Positions 15,742-24,307 of a DNA stretch of 64,000 bases are shown here, piece after piece. The position numbers were made by a program, and so were the translations under genes. Position 1 is the first letter of the stretch; each line of letters opens with the position of its first letter. The notes beneath the pieces are model-generated. The model did no database searches, was not told the DNA's origin, and was given only the letters and a program-made list of their open reading frames with translations. The stretch is taken from assembly GCF_000374865.1 (NCBI RefSeq), contig NZ_KB895455.1:124001-188000 (forward strand), given 5' to 3'. This DNA is from Arthrobacter sp. 135MFCol5.1 (GTDB lineage Bacteria; Actinomycetota; Actinomycetes; Actinomycetales; Micrococcaceae).

Positions 15742-17829
15742 TCATTCCTGCCGCGGATGCAGGTGCTGGGGTTTGGCCGGCGCGGAATTGTCGGTGCCGA
15801 GGGCAAGGCGCAGGCGGGCCAGCAGGTCGGAGCGGTTCTCGGCCCCTAGCCGGCGCCTGATGCGGGCGATGTGGTGCTCCGCCGTCCGGGGCGAAATGTA
15901 GATGGACTCCCCGATCTCCCGGTACGTTTTGCCTTCCAGCACCAGCCTGGCCACTTCCTTCTCCCGCTCGCTCAGTCCCGAGGCGTCAGGCTGGCCCTTT
16001 CCGCCGGTCTCGGCGTTGGTTCCTGCCGATACCTCCGGCGTCCCGGCCGGGCCGCCCTGCGGGTGGAGGTCCCGGGCGCAGGCAAGCAGGCGCATCATGT
16101 CCCTGCGGTCCTCAGCCCGCGCGGCAGCGTGCCCGGCGAGGCGTGCCCCCTCCCATGGCATCCCCACCCCGCCCAGCAGCCTGGCAGCACCCTCCACTTC
16201 GGCGGGCCGGAACCTCCCGGCCAGCACCGAAACCCAGGCTTTGCCCGCGGCGGCCAGGATGGCGGCGAGGTGGCTGTGGGTCGAGGCCCTGGCCAGCGCC
16301 GTCGCGTGTGGGGCGAGGTCGGCCGGGCTCTCGTTCAGCAGCGCAGCCTGTACCGCGGCCCAATGCAGCGGAACGGTCCACAAGGGAGGTTCCCCCAGGC
16401 GGCCGAGGAGCTTCCACGCCTCGTCCACGTAATGCGCCACGCGGCGCGTCTCCCGCAGCCGGGACGCGGCAATGAGGAGTTCGCCCCAGGGCAGCAGGCT
16501 GTAGAGGTCCACGGATGTATGCAGCATGGCCTCGCGGGCGCGTTCCCAGGCCCGGAGGAGTTCCGGAACCTCGCCATTCCTGCGGGCCAGCCCCACGTCG
16601 AGCGCCGCACTGAGGAATTCGTCACGCGGGACCAGCGGCCAGTGGTTGATCTTGGCGGCCTCCGTGGCTGCCAGCCGCGCTTCGTCGGGTTTGTCCTGCA
16701 TCATGGCCGCCCAGGCCTGGATGAGCAGGAGCCTGGGCTGGGCGGCGCTTCCCCCTTGGCCCGCCGCCACGGCTGCCCGGCATACTGTCTCGGCCAGGTG
16801 CGGCTCCCCGCTGTGCAGGGCCAGCAGTGCCGCCAGTGCACCGGGTGTTTCCGGCAACGGAAGCGCCGTGCCGGCCGAGTTCAGCAGGTCCGAGGCATGG
16901 ATCAGTACGGCGATTCCCTGTTGCGGTTTCTCCCCCAGGGAGGCGAGGATTCCCTCGCCGGTCTGGAGCAGTGCGGACGCGAGGAGTGTCGGGGAGGCCT
17001 GCGGGGCTCCCGCCGGGAAGAAGGCTTCCGCGCCCTTGAGGTCTCCGGTCCCCAGGATGGCGACGGCGGCCAGGGGCGCGGATGCCCCCACGCGCTCGGG
17101 GCCCAGCCAGTTGTAGACGTCGCCGGCGCGCGCCAGCATTCCCCGCTGGGCCCACACGGAGGCGGCCACATCGACGCCGCGGCGGACGTCCGGGGGGTCT
17201 GGGCTGACCAGGAGGGTGTCGATGATCCGCGCCGCGGCGTCGAGTTCCCCGTCACCGGCTGCGGCCTGTGCGCGCCGGGCTGCAGTTGCCAGGGGATCGG
17301 CGCCGGCGAGGAGGGCCTCCTCGTAGAGCTGCGAGGCGAGCCTGGGGTCATGCTGCAGCGCCGCGTCTGCGGCCTGCTCCAGTTCCATGGCGACGCGCGG
17401 ATCTGCGAGGCCTCCCCGTGCCAGTTCCCGGGCAATGGTTCCGAGCGGTTGCCCTGCGGACGCGAAGACGGCTACGAGTTCCCGCTGGAGGGCATGGATC
17501 TTGGCGGTCGGGGTAACGGCCAACAGGGCGTGCCGGGCCGGGCCCACCACCGAGCCGTCCGGCATCAGCAGCCCCGCTGACTCGGCGCGGTCCACCAGGG
17601 CGTCAAGGTTGTCCGCTCCCCTGCCAACTTTGTGCTGAAGCTCTGCCGGCAGCGGACCGGGCAATGCGAAACCCACGGAAAGCGCCAGCAGCAGTTCGCG
17701 TACTGCACCGTTGGCCCCCCTCAACTGCGTGGCCACTAATTCCGCGGCATGGGGCGGGTGCCCCGGGTGCTGCTGCAGCGCAGCGTGCAGGGATCCGGGC
17801 CGTTCCACACGCTGCAGGTTCCCGTCCAT
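15742..17829 (-). CDS. LuxR-family regulator with long helical-repeat N-terminus
   Basis: A 695-residue protein with a C-terminal LuxR/GerE HTH at about residues 619-675 (LSEREKEVARLVLEGKTYRE, then IYISPRTAEHHIARIRRRLG). The remaining ~600 residues are Ala/Leu-rich helical repeats resembling the TPR-like part of large LAL/MalT regulators. No Walker A motif is visible, so the usual N-terminal ATPase appears to be missing. The ATG at 17829 is separated by 1 nt from the Hsp70-like stop, so the pair is coupled. The next gene downstream is IniB-like. In mycobacteria a regulator (IniR) also sits next to iniBAC, so this is the likely controller of the cluster. Confidence 0.85.
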   Translation of the reverse strand: MDGNLQRVERPGSLHAALQQHPGHPPHAAELVATQLRGANGAVRELLLALSVGFALPGPLPAELQHKVGRGADNLDALVDRAESAGLLMPDGSVVGPARHALLAVTPTAKIHALQRELVAVFASAGQPLGTIARELARGGLADPRVAMELEQAADAALQHDPRLASQLYEEALLAGADPLATAARRAQAAAGDGELDAAARIIDTLLVSPDPPDVRRGVDVAASVWAQRGMLARAGDVYNWLGPERVGASAPLAAVAILGTGDLKGAEAFFPAGAPQASPTLLASALLQTGEGILASLGEKPQQGIAVLIHASDLLNSAGTALPLPETPGALAALLALHSGEPHLAETVCRAAVAAGQGGSAAQPRLLLIQAWAAMMQDKPDEARLAATEAAKINHWPLVPRDEFLSAALDVGLARRNGEVPELLRAWERAREAMLHTSVDLYSLLPWGELLIAASRLRETRRVAHYVDEAWKLLGRLGEPPLWTVPLHWAAVQAALLNESPADLAPHATALARASTHSHLAAILAAAGKAWVSVLAGRFRPAEVEGAARLLGGVGMPWEGARLAGHAAARAEDRRDMMRLLACARDLHPQGGPAGTPEVSAGTNAETGGKGQPDASGLSEREKEVARLVLEGKTYREIGESIYISPRTAEHHIARIRRRLGAENRSDLLARLRLALGTDNSAPAKPQHLHPRQE

Positions 17830-17830
17830 A

Positions 17831-19936
17831 TCAGGCCGCCGGGGACGTCGTCGGGGCCGTCGCCACGGCCGCATCAGTGGGCGTGGGCGTAGGGTTTGTT
17901 TCCTCGGGCGTCGGGGATGGGGCGGTGGCCGGCACGGGCGTCAGGTCTACCGATGTCGGGGACACGATGGGAGCCGTGGCCGGGTCAGAAACCCCGGTCG
18001 TGGTGGGCACCGCCGTCGAGAGCGGTGTGGGCGTGGGTGCTGCCGAGGTGGCCGGGTCGGTGGGGCTCGTGGAACCGGAAACAGGCGTAGGTTCGGTGGT
18101 GGTACTCGGCGGCGCGGTCTCCGTCGGTGTCGCGGTGTCCGACGGAGAGGCAGTTCCCGTCCCGGGGCCCGTGCTGCCGGGCGGGGCGGTATCCGGTGGC
18201 GGCGCGGGAGCCACGGTCACGGATTCAGGCACCACTCCTGTGCCGGCGGTCCCCGTCCCTGCCGGGGCGCCCCCGGCCGTGGCACCATCGGCGGCGCCGG
18301 CGCCCGTAGTCGCCGCACCGCCCAGCTCCTGCTGTTTGCTGGTGGGAGAGGCGGAAACGTCCAGGCCCGCCTGCGGCGCGAGCGGCTTTTTCGCAACGGC
18401 CTCGATTCCGACCAGCGGCTGCGGGTTCACCGCGACAGCGGCTCCCCCGGTGCCCGGGGCTTCCGTCCCTGCCGGGCCGGTGGCCGTTCCCGGACCGGAA
18501 GCTCCGGTGTCGGCCCCTGCCTGCGGGACGAATATCGACGTCAGGTTCCCCAACCCGGCAGGGCTTTGGGCGGTCGTGGCCGTGAGGACCGTCAGGATGG
18601 CGGCCGCGGCGGCGACCGCCGTGACGCGGACCGTCGGTTTCGGGGCGTGCGCACCCCTTCGGCCGCCCCGCACTCCGGGAAGCCGGCCCGTCCCCACCAA
18701 GGCCCCCGCCGTCGTCGCATGCTGGCGTGACCAGCTGGGCCTGACCGGGGCACCGGACACGCTTGGTGCTGCGGGAACAGGGACGACGGCGGCCGGGCCC
18801 CCGGCTGCCGCGGCAACAGGCCCGGACGCGGCGGCCAGGGCCGGGGCGGCCGCTGCGTGTGCCAGGACGGCCGCCACGGCGGCCCCGAGGCAGATGGATG
18901 ATTTCGGATCGGCGTCCACCGCAATGGGCCGTCCCAGTTGTTCGGACACCAGCTGCGCCACCAGGGGAATCCGTGACGAGCCACCGATCAGGAGGACCGC
19001 GGAGAGGTCCGCGGCTTCAAGGTGGAGCCTGGCCAGTGATTGTTCCAGCGCGTCCACCGTGTCCCGCACGGGGTCCTCGATCAGCGCCTCGAACTCGGCC
19101 CGCACCAGCCGCACCTGTTGCTGGACGCCGGGGAGCAGCACCGGAATGGTGGCTTCGCTGTCCGCAGAGAGGGCCTCTTTGGCCTCGACGCATTCACGCC
19201 GGAGCCGGCTCAGGGCGCCCATCACGGCGGGATCGGCGGGGTCGAGGTCCGCCAGGACAGTGCCGGTATGCTGCGCGACGTAGCGGAACACGGCGGCGTC
19301 AAAGTCCGCCCCGCCCAGGTCCTCGATGCCATCGGGGCGGCCCAGGAGCTCGAAGCGGCCGCCGCCGGACTTCCTTAGCACGGCGGTGTCGAAGGTCCCG
19401 CCGCCGAGGTCGTACACCGCGATGGTGCTTCCGTCCTCCACCCGCACTTGGGAGGCGTAGTGCAGGGCCGCAGCCTCGGGTTCGGGAAGGAGCGTGACGT
19501 TGTCCAGGCCGTGGGCGGCCAGCGCGTCGCGGATGGCGGACAGCCGGTGGATTCCCCAGGCTGCCGGGTGGGTCAGGAAGATGGCCGCCGGGAGCGCGCC
19601 TTCGCGTTCGGCCGCACGGCTGGCCACCCACCGGGCCACGGTGGCGAACACATCTTCAGGCCGTACCGCCAGGGTGCCCAGGGCGAACGGGACGTCGTCA
19701 CCGACGCGCCGCTTGAACTCGCGGATGACGCGGCCGGGTGAGTCAAGGCCGCGACGCTCCGCGGCTTCCCCCACCAGGACCGGGCCCTCCTCCGGGTAGT
19801 ACACAACGGAGGGCACGGACGTTCCCCGGAGGCCTAACGGCAGGCACTCCGGAAGGGGCGAAGCACCTTCGTCGAAACGGACAACGGCGGCCGCTGTGTA
19901 ACTGGTTCCGACGTCGACGGCGAGAGCATAGCCCAT
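17831..19936 (-). CDS. Hsp70/actin-fold ATPase fused to a membrane anchor and Pro/Thr-rich tail
   Basis: A 701-residue protein. Residues 1-360 form an Hsp70-type nucleotide-binding domain: phosphate 1 motif DVGTSYTAA (8-16), phosphate 2 DLGGGTFDTA (176-185), adenosine motif GGSSRIP (318-324). The Hsp70 substrate-binding domain is absent. An Ala/Pro linker leads to one membrane helix at about 436-456, then some 240 residues rich in Pro, Thr, Ser and Ala that should lie outside the cell. The ATG at 19936 has a GAGGT ribosome site; an in-frame TTG at 19969 is less likely. It is the first gene of the cluster and may act as a cell-surface sensor. Confidence 0.85.
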   Translation of the reverse strand: MGYALAVDVGTSYTAAAVVRFDEGASPLPECLPLGLRGTSVPSVVYYPEEGPVLVGEAAERRGLDSPGRVIREFKRRVGDDVPFALGTLAVRPEDVFATVARWVASRAAEREGALPAAIFLTHPAAWGIHRLSAIRDALAAHGLDNVTLLPEPEAAALHYASQVRVEDGSTIAVYDLGGGTFDTAVLRKSGGGRFELLGRPDGIEDLGGADFDAAVFRYVAQHTGTVLADLDPADPAVMGALSRLRRECVEAKEALSADSEATIPVLLPGVQQQVRLVRAEFEALIEDPVRDTVDALEQSLARLHLEAADLSAVLLIGGSSRIPLVAQLVSEQLGRPIAVDADPKSSICLGAAVAAVLAHAAAAPALAAASGPVAAAAGGPAAVVPVPAAPSVSGAPVRPSWSRQHATTAGALVGTGRLPGVRGGRRGAHAPKPTVRVTAVAAAAAILTVLTATTAQSPAGLGNLTSIFVPQAGADTGASGPGTATGPAGTEAPGTGGAAVAVNPQPLVGIEAVAKKPLAPQAGLDVSASPTSKQQELGGAATTGAGAADGATAGGAPAGTGTAGTGVVPESVTVAPAPPPDTAPPGSTGPGTGTASPSDTATPTETAPPSTTTEPTPVSGSTSPTDPATSAAPTPTPLSTAVPTTTGVSDPATAPIVSPTSVDLTPVPATAPSPTPEETNPTPTPTDAAVATAPTTSPAA

Positions 19937-20034
19937 GGGTACCTCGGAAAACTGGTGATCCGCCTGCAAACTTCATCACAGGGAACCTGACCAAAGTAGC
20001 ATTTCCGAAGGACCCGGGAACAGCCCTGTTGCTA

Positions 20035-20054
20035 CATCGAATGGTTATTCGATG
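20035..20054. repeat. Perfect 8-bp inverted repeat, 4-bp spacer
   Basis: CATCGAAT, then GGTT, then ATTCGATG. It lies 8 bp beyond the ccsB stop and about 100 bp upstream of the Hsp70-like start. No T-run follows, so it may be an operator for the Hsp70-like cluster rather than a ccsB terminator. Confidence 0.6.
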
Positions 20055-20062
20055 CCGGCGGC

Positions 20063-21151
20063 TCAGAGCCCGGAGTAGGAATGGAGCCCGTTGAACAACG
20101 TGTTCACGATGGTGAAGTTGAAGATCACGCAGCAGTAGCCCACGATCGACAGCCAGGCGGCGCGGGTTCCGGTCCAGCCGCGGGTGGCCCGGGCGTGCAG
20201 GTAGCCGGCGTAGACAACCCAGATCACGAACGTCCATACCTCTTTGGTGTCCCAGCCCCAGAACCGTCCCCAGGCCTTCTCTGCCCAAATCGCACCGAAC
20301 ATGAGCGTGAAGGTCCAGCCGATGAAGGCAATGGCGTTGATGCGGTAGGACAGGTTTTCGAGGCTGAGCGCCGAGGGCACCAGGCGCATGAAGCCGAGCT
20401 TGTCGGCGCCGCCTGCGGCAACGGCCTTCTGCCGGTGGGACTGGACCAGCTGCAGGGCGGACATGGCGAACGTCAGTGTGAACAAGGCGGACGACAGCAC
20501 CGCAATGGAAACGTGGATGACCAGCCAGTAGCTCTGCAGCGCGGGCACGAGGTGGCCGACGGGGGTCCAGAAGGCCACGGATGCAGCAACCATCATGATG
20601 ATGACCAGGCCCACTATGAAGGTGCCCAGGAAGCGGAGGTCGCGGCGGATCAGGGAGAGGAGGAACACAGCCGCCACCAGGAACGCGCCGGTGGTCAGGA
20701 ATTCGTACATGTTGCCCCACGGCACCCGGCCGGCACCAAGGGCCCTGGTCACCACGCCGGCGCCGTGGATGAGGACGGCGAGGGTGGTCAGGGCCACGGC
20801 GACCCGCGCCGGGACCCGGCGCTCCGCAGCATACTTCATGTCGCCGTCGGCCGTGGCGACGCTGCCGGAACCTGCCGCGTTGGCCTTGGCAGTTGACGAC
20901 GACGGCCGCTCGGCCCGGCCGGCGGGCCCGTCCAGGCGGGCCTCGGCGGAGCCGGCGCCAACGCCGGCTGCTACGGGAACCTTGGCCGGGGCACCCGCAT
21001 GGGCCGCCTTGAGGTCCACTGCGCGCAGCGCCTTGCTGCTTTTGGCCAGGTCCCAGGCGAAGGCGATGAAAGCCACCGTGTAGGTACCCGCCGCCAGCAG
21101 CATGAAGAGTTCGCTGTACTGGCCCATGGTTTCGTTGATTCCAAATGGCAT
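20063..21151 (-). CDS. ccsB: Cytochrome c biogenesis protein CcsB (ResC)
   Basis: A 362-residue multi-helix membrane protein. With ResB it forms the system II haem export and ligation complex, which attaches haem to apocytochrome c outside the membrane. The tryptophan-rich WWD-type segment AWGRFWGWDTKEVWTFVIWV near residue 300 is diagnostic of the haem-handling family. A disordered Ala/Gly-rich loop follows the first helix. The ATG overlaps the resB stop by 1 nt (TAATG). It is the last gene of the operon. Confidence 0.93.
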   Translation of the reverse strand: MPFGINETMGQYSELFMLLAAGTYTVAFIAFAWDLAKSSKALRAVDLKAAHAGAPAKVPVAAGVGAGSAEARLDGPAGRAERPSSSTAKANAAGSGSVATADGDMKYAAERRVPARVAVALTTLAVLIHGAGVVTRALGAGRVPWGNMYEFLTTGAFLVAAVFLLSLIRRDLRFLGTFIVGLVIIMMVAASVAFWTPVGHLVPALQSYWLVIHVSIAVLSSALFTLTFAMSALQLVQSHRQKAVAAGGADKLGFMRLVPSALSLENLSYRINAIAFIGWTFTLMFGAIWAEKAWGRFWGWDTKEVWTFVIWVVYAGYLHARATRGWTGTRAAWLSIVGYCCVIFNFTIVNTLFNGLHSYSGL

Positions 21152-22923
21152 TACTGGTCCTTTTCGGGCCCGGTGGGGCCTGCTGGGGTGCTGACGGAGC
21201 CTGCGACATTATCGCCTGCCCGGCTGGGAGTTTGCTGGGACCCGGCGGTGCCTTCGGCATCAGCGTGGTCGGATGCCGTTTCGTCGGCGGCGTTGTCCTC
21301 GGGCAGTTGCCATTCCGTGGTGAAGAGTTTCCGGAGGGCGGCCGCCTCGCCGGCGAGGCGGTGGTCCTCGCCGCGGGCCAGGAGCCCGTACTCCACCATG
21401 GTCCGGCCGTCCGCCGCGGTGCCGGTGCGCACCCAGACGCGCCGGCGGTTGACGTAGAGCGAGACGATCAGGCCCGCCACCGCGAGGAGCGCGAAGACCA
21501 GGGCGTAGACCTGGCCCGGGTTGTGGTGGATGTCCACACCGATGTAGCGCTTCACCCCGTCAAAACTGATGGTGCCCTTGCCATCCGGCAGGGTGTAGGT
21601 GGAGCCCGGAGCCAGGGTGATGCCGCCTGCGGCCAGGTTCCGCGCGTTGAGCGGCGTCAGGTTCCTGACGTCGAGTTCGAAGACGTTCTGCGGCGCACCG
21701 CTGTTCAGGCCCAGGTCGCCGTAGTAGGAGTTCAGGGTCAGCTGCGGGTTGAACAGCTCGGGGTCGGCGCTGAACGAAACGTTCTTGTCCGTGACGAACG
21801 CGGTGGGGAGGAAGAAGCCCACGAAGCCCAGCTGGTCCGGCTTCGCGTCGGGGACCTTAATCACCACGGAGGAGTAGTAGTTGTCCCCCTGCAGCTTGGC
21901 CACCACCGGGCCCTGCATGGCGATGTTCCCGGCTCCGTCGCGGACCGTGACCACGGGTGCGTAGCCGTTGCCGGTGAGGTAGATGCTGGTGCCGCCCAGG
22001 CTTACGGGATCGTTGACCTTCAGGATTTCCTGTTTGGCGGGGGCGTCCGGGGTTTCCTTGGTGGTGACGGCGGCCGAGAAGTCGATGGGCTGGCCGAACT
22101 TGCCCTTCGATTCCCGGTCAAAGGTGATGTTGAACTTGTCCAGCTGCAGCGAGTAGGGCTGGAGCTGGCTGGACTGGAAGTTGGTGCCCGGGTTGAACTG
22201 GTCGTAGCCCACCAGGGTGTTCACGAACGTGTCGCCTTCCACCAGGATGCGCTGGCCGCTGTATCCGAACAGGCCGCCGGCGGCGACGGACACCAGCACG
22301 CCGATCAGCGAGGTGTGGAAGACCAGGTTGCCCACTTCCTTCAGGAAGCCACGCTCGGCACCCAGGGACGGCAGGGCGCCGTCTGCATCCCTGACCTCCA
22401 CGCGGTAGCCGCGCTTGCGGAGCAGCCCGGCGGCGCTGTGGATGGCGTCCGACGCCGGGATCCCGGCGTCGGCGGGAACCACCAGGGTGCCGTATTCGGG
22501 GAGCCGGGACAAACGCTGCGGGGTACGCGGCGGCTGGGAACGCATGGCCTTGTAGTGGGCAATGGCTCGCGGCACCACGCAACCGATCAGCGAGATGAAG
22601 AGCAGCAGGTAGATCGCGGAGAACCAGGCCGAGGAGTAGACGTCGTAGAGCTGCAGGGAATCCAGCAGCTTGCCGTAGTCCGGGTGGTCCTTGATGTACT
22701 GGGTCACCACGGAGGGGTTGGCAGGCCGCTGCGGGAACAGGGAGCCGGGGACGGCGGCGACGGCGAGGAGCAGCAGCAGGAACAGTGCTGTCCGCATGCT
22801 GGTCAGCTGGGTCCAGGCCCACCGCAGCATGCCAACCGGGCCCAGCACCGGGAGGGTGGCTTCTGCCTTGGCTTCCGCGACAGGGGTGGCTTGCTTCTTC
22901 TTTACGTTCACACGCTCGCTCAT
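21151..22923 (-). CDS. resB: Cytochrome c biogenesis protein ResB
   Basis: A 590-residue protein with N-terminal helices, including SMRTALFLLLLLAVAAVPGS, the conserved ResB opening. It has the family features GFLKEVGNLVFHTSLIGVLV with a conserved histidine, a large extracytoplasmic domain, and a last helix near the C-terminus (VYALVFALLAVAGLIVSLYV). It is the partner of CcsB in haem delivery and ligation. The frame is open far upstream, but the ATG at 22923 overlaps the ccdA stop by 3 nt, fixing the start. Confidence 0.93.
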   Translation of the reverse strand: MSERVNVKKKQATPVAEAKAEATLPVLGPVGMLRWAWTQLTSMRTALFLLLLLAVAAVPGSLFPQRPANPSVVTQYIKDHPDYGKLLDSLQLYDVYSSAWFSAIYLLLFISLIGCVVPRAIAHYKAMRSQPPRTPQRLSRLPEYGTLVVPADAGIPASDAIHSAAGLLRKRGYRVEVRDADGALPSLGAERGFLKEVGNLVFHTSLIGVLVSVAAGGLFGYSGQRILVEGDTFVNTLVGYDQFNPGTNFQSSQLQPYSLQLDKFNITFDRESKGKFGQPIDFSAAVTTKETPDAPAKQEILKVNDPVSLGGTSIYLTGNGYAPVVTVRDGAGNIAMQGPVVAKLQGDNYYSSVVIKVPDAKPDQLGFVGFFLPTAFVTDKNVSFSADPELFNPQLTLNSYYGDLGLNSGAPQNVFELDVRNLTPLNARNLAAGGITLAPGSTYTLPDGKGTISFDGVKRYIGVDIHHNPGQVYALVFALLAVAGLIVSLYVNRRRVWVRTGTAADGRTMVEYGLLARGEDHRLAGEAAALRKLFTTEWQLPEDNAADETASDHADAEGTAGSQQTPSRAGDNVAGSVSTPAGPTGPEKDQ

Positions 22924-23678
22924 CAGATCGGCAACTTCACGTCGGTTTGGAACCAGTACTGCAGCCCGGTCACCCAGGCTCCCCAGACGCCGGTGGCCAT
23001 CAGCAGGCCCAGCACCACCAGGATGCCGCCGCCGGTCCGCTGGATGGCAAGGCGGTGTTTGCGGAAGAACGCCATGACGCCCATCCCGCGGCGCACCGCC
23101 AGCGCGATCAGCAGGAACGGGATGCCCAGTCCCAGGCTGTAGACGAACGCCAGGAATGCGCCCTTGGCTGCGGACGATCCGCCGGAGAGGCTCAGCAGCT
23201 GCACGGCGGAGTAGGTAGGCCCGATGCACGGCGCCCAGCCCAACCCGAAGGTCAGGCCCAGCAACGGTGCTCCCCAGAGCCCGGCAGGGGGTTTGGCGTG
23301 GATTTTCGCGTCCCGCTGGAGCCAGCTGAAGCCGCCCATGAACACGATGCCCATGACGATCACCAGGATCCCCAGGAGCTGGGTGATCCAGGCATTGCGG
23401 CTGCCGCTGATCAGGGTGCCCAGCTGCCCGAAGGCGCCGCCCAGCAGGACAAAGATCACCGAAAAGCCCAGGACGAACAAGCCGATGCCGGCCAGCATCC
23501 TGCCGCGCTTTTGCTTCTGCAGGTCAAGGCCGCTCAATCCCGTGACGTAGCCGAGGTAGCCCGGAACGAGGGGCAGCACGCAGGGCGAGAGGAAGGACAC
23601 CAGCCCGGCAAGCAGCGCCACCGGGATGGCCAGGAGGAGCGAGCCGCTGAGGATGGCTTCGGCGAAGGGACTGTTCAC
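22923..23678 (-). CDS. ccdA: Cytochrome c biogenesis protein CcdA (DsbD-like)
   Basis: A 251-residue membrane protein with about six helices. It carries electrons across the membrane to the thioredoxin-like ResA, keeping apocytochrome c cysteines reduced. The family motifs SFLSPCVLPLVPGYLGYVTG and LGWAPCIGPTYSAV each hold one redox cysteine. It lies 15 nt after resA and overlaps resB. Confidence 0.94.
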   Translation of the reverse strand: MNSPFAEAILSGSLLLAIPVALLAGLVSFLSPCVLPLVPGYLGYVTGLSGLDLQKQKRGRMLAGIGLFVLGFSVIFVLLGGAFGQLGTLISGSRNAWITQLLGILVIVMGIVFMGGFSWLQRDAKIHAKPPAGLWGAPLLGLTFGLGWAPCIGPTYSAVQLLSLSGGSSAAKGAFLAFVYSLGLGIPFLLIALAVRRGMGVMAFFRKHRLAIQRTGGGILVVLGLLMATGVWGAWVTGLQYWFQTDVKLPI

Positions 23679-23693
23679 GGTTCCCGGGCCGCC

Positions 23694-24305
23694 CTACTCC
23701 GCCACGGCGGCGGTGATGAGGGCCTTCAAGGTGCCCTTTTCGATCTCGCCGAGGACCCGGGACGCCACGCGCCCCTGCTCGTCCAGGACCAGGGTGGTGG
23801 GAACTGCCCCGGGCGGAACCAGGCCGGACACGGACAGCAGGACGCCGCCGTCCTTGTCATCGAAGCTCGGGTAGGTCAGGTTGAAGGTCTTCTCGAACGC
23901 CTCCGCCGTGGGCTTCTCATCCCGGAGGTTGACGCCGAAGAACTGCACGCCCTGGTCCTTGAACTCCTGATGGAGTTCTTCGAGGATGGGCGCCTCCACC
24001 CGGCACGGGGCGCAGGCGGCGAACCAGAAGTTCAGGATGCTGACCTTGCCCTGGAAGTCGGCAGGGGTGACCTTGGCGCCACCGAAGAGTGCCCCTTGGA
24101 TCTGGACGGCTTCCTTGCGGTCGCCGGCGGCGAATTCGGTGACGGAACCGTCCCCTGCCACGTAGTTCTTGTTGTCGCCGGCCTTTGCCTGCTTGGCCAG
24201 GGCGTCTTCCTGGGCGCAGCCGGACAAGCCCAGGCTCAGTGCGCCGAGGGCCAGGCCGCCCGCGGCGAGCATGCTCCGGCGCGTAGGGAGGAAATCATTG
24301 GTCAC
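23694..24305 (-). CDS. resA: Thioredoxin-like lipoprotein ResA/TlpA
   Basis: A 203-residue thiol-disulfide protein. The N-terminus has twin arginines (PTRRSMLAAG) and a lipobox LSGC, so it is probably a Tat-exported lipoprotein. The thioredoxin active site is FAACAPCRVEAP and the cis-proline region is GAVPTTLVLD. It should reduce the CXXCH cysteines of apocytochrome c before haem ligation, receiving electrons from CcdA. The GTG start at 24305 lies 2 nt after the stop of the histidine phosphatase gene; longer starts would not give a signal peptide. Confidence 0.9.
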   Translation of the reverse strand: MTNDFLPTRRSMLAAGGLALGALSLGLSGCAQEDALAKQAKAGDNKNYVAGDGSVTEFAAGDRKEAVQIQGALFGGAKVTPADFQGKVSILNFWFAACAPCRVEAPILEELHQEFKDQGVQFFGVNLRDEKPTAEAFEKTFNLTYPSFDDKDGGVLLSVSGLVPPGAVPTTLVLDEQGRVASRVLGEIEKGTLKALITAAVAE

Positions 24306-24307
24306 AG

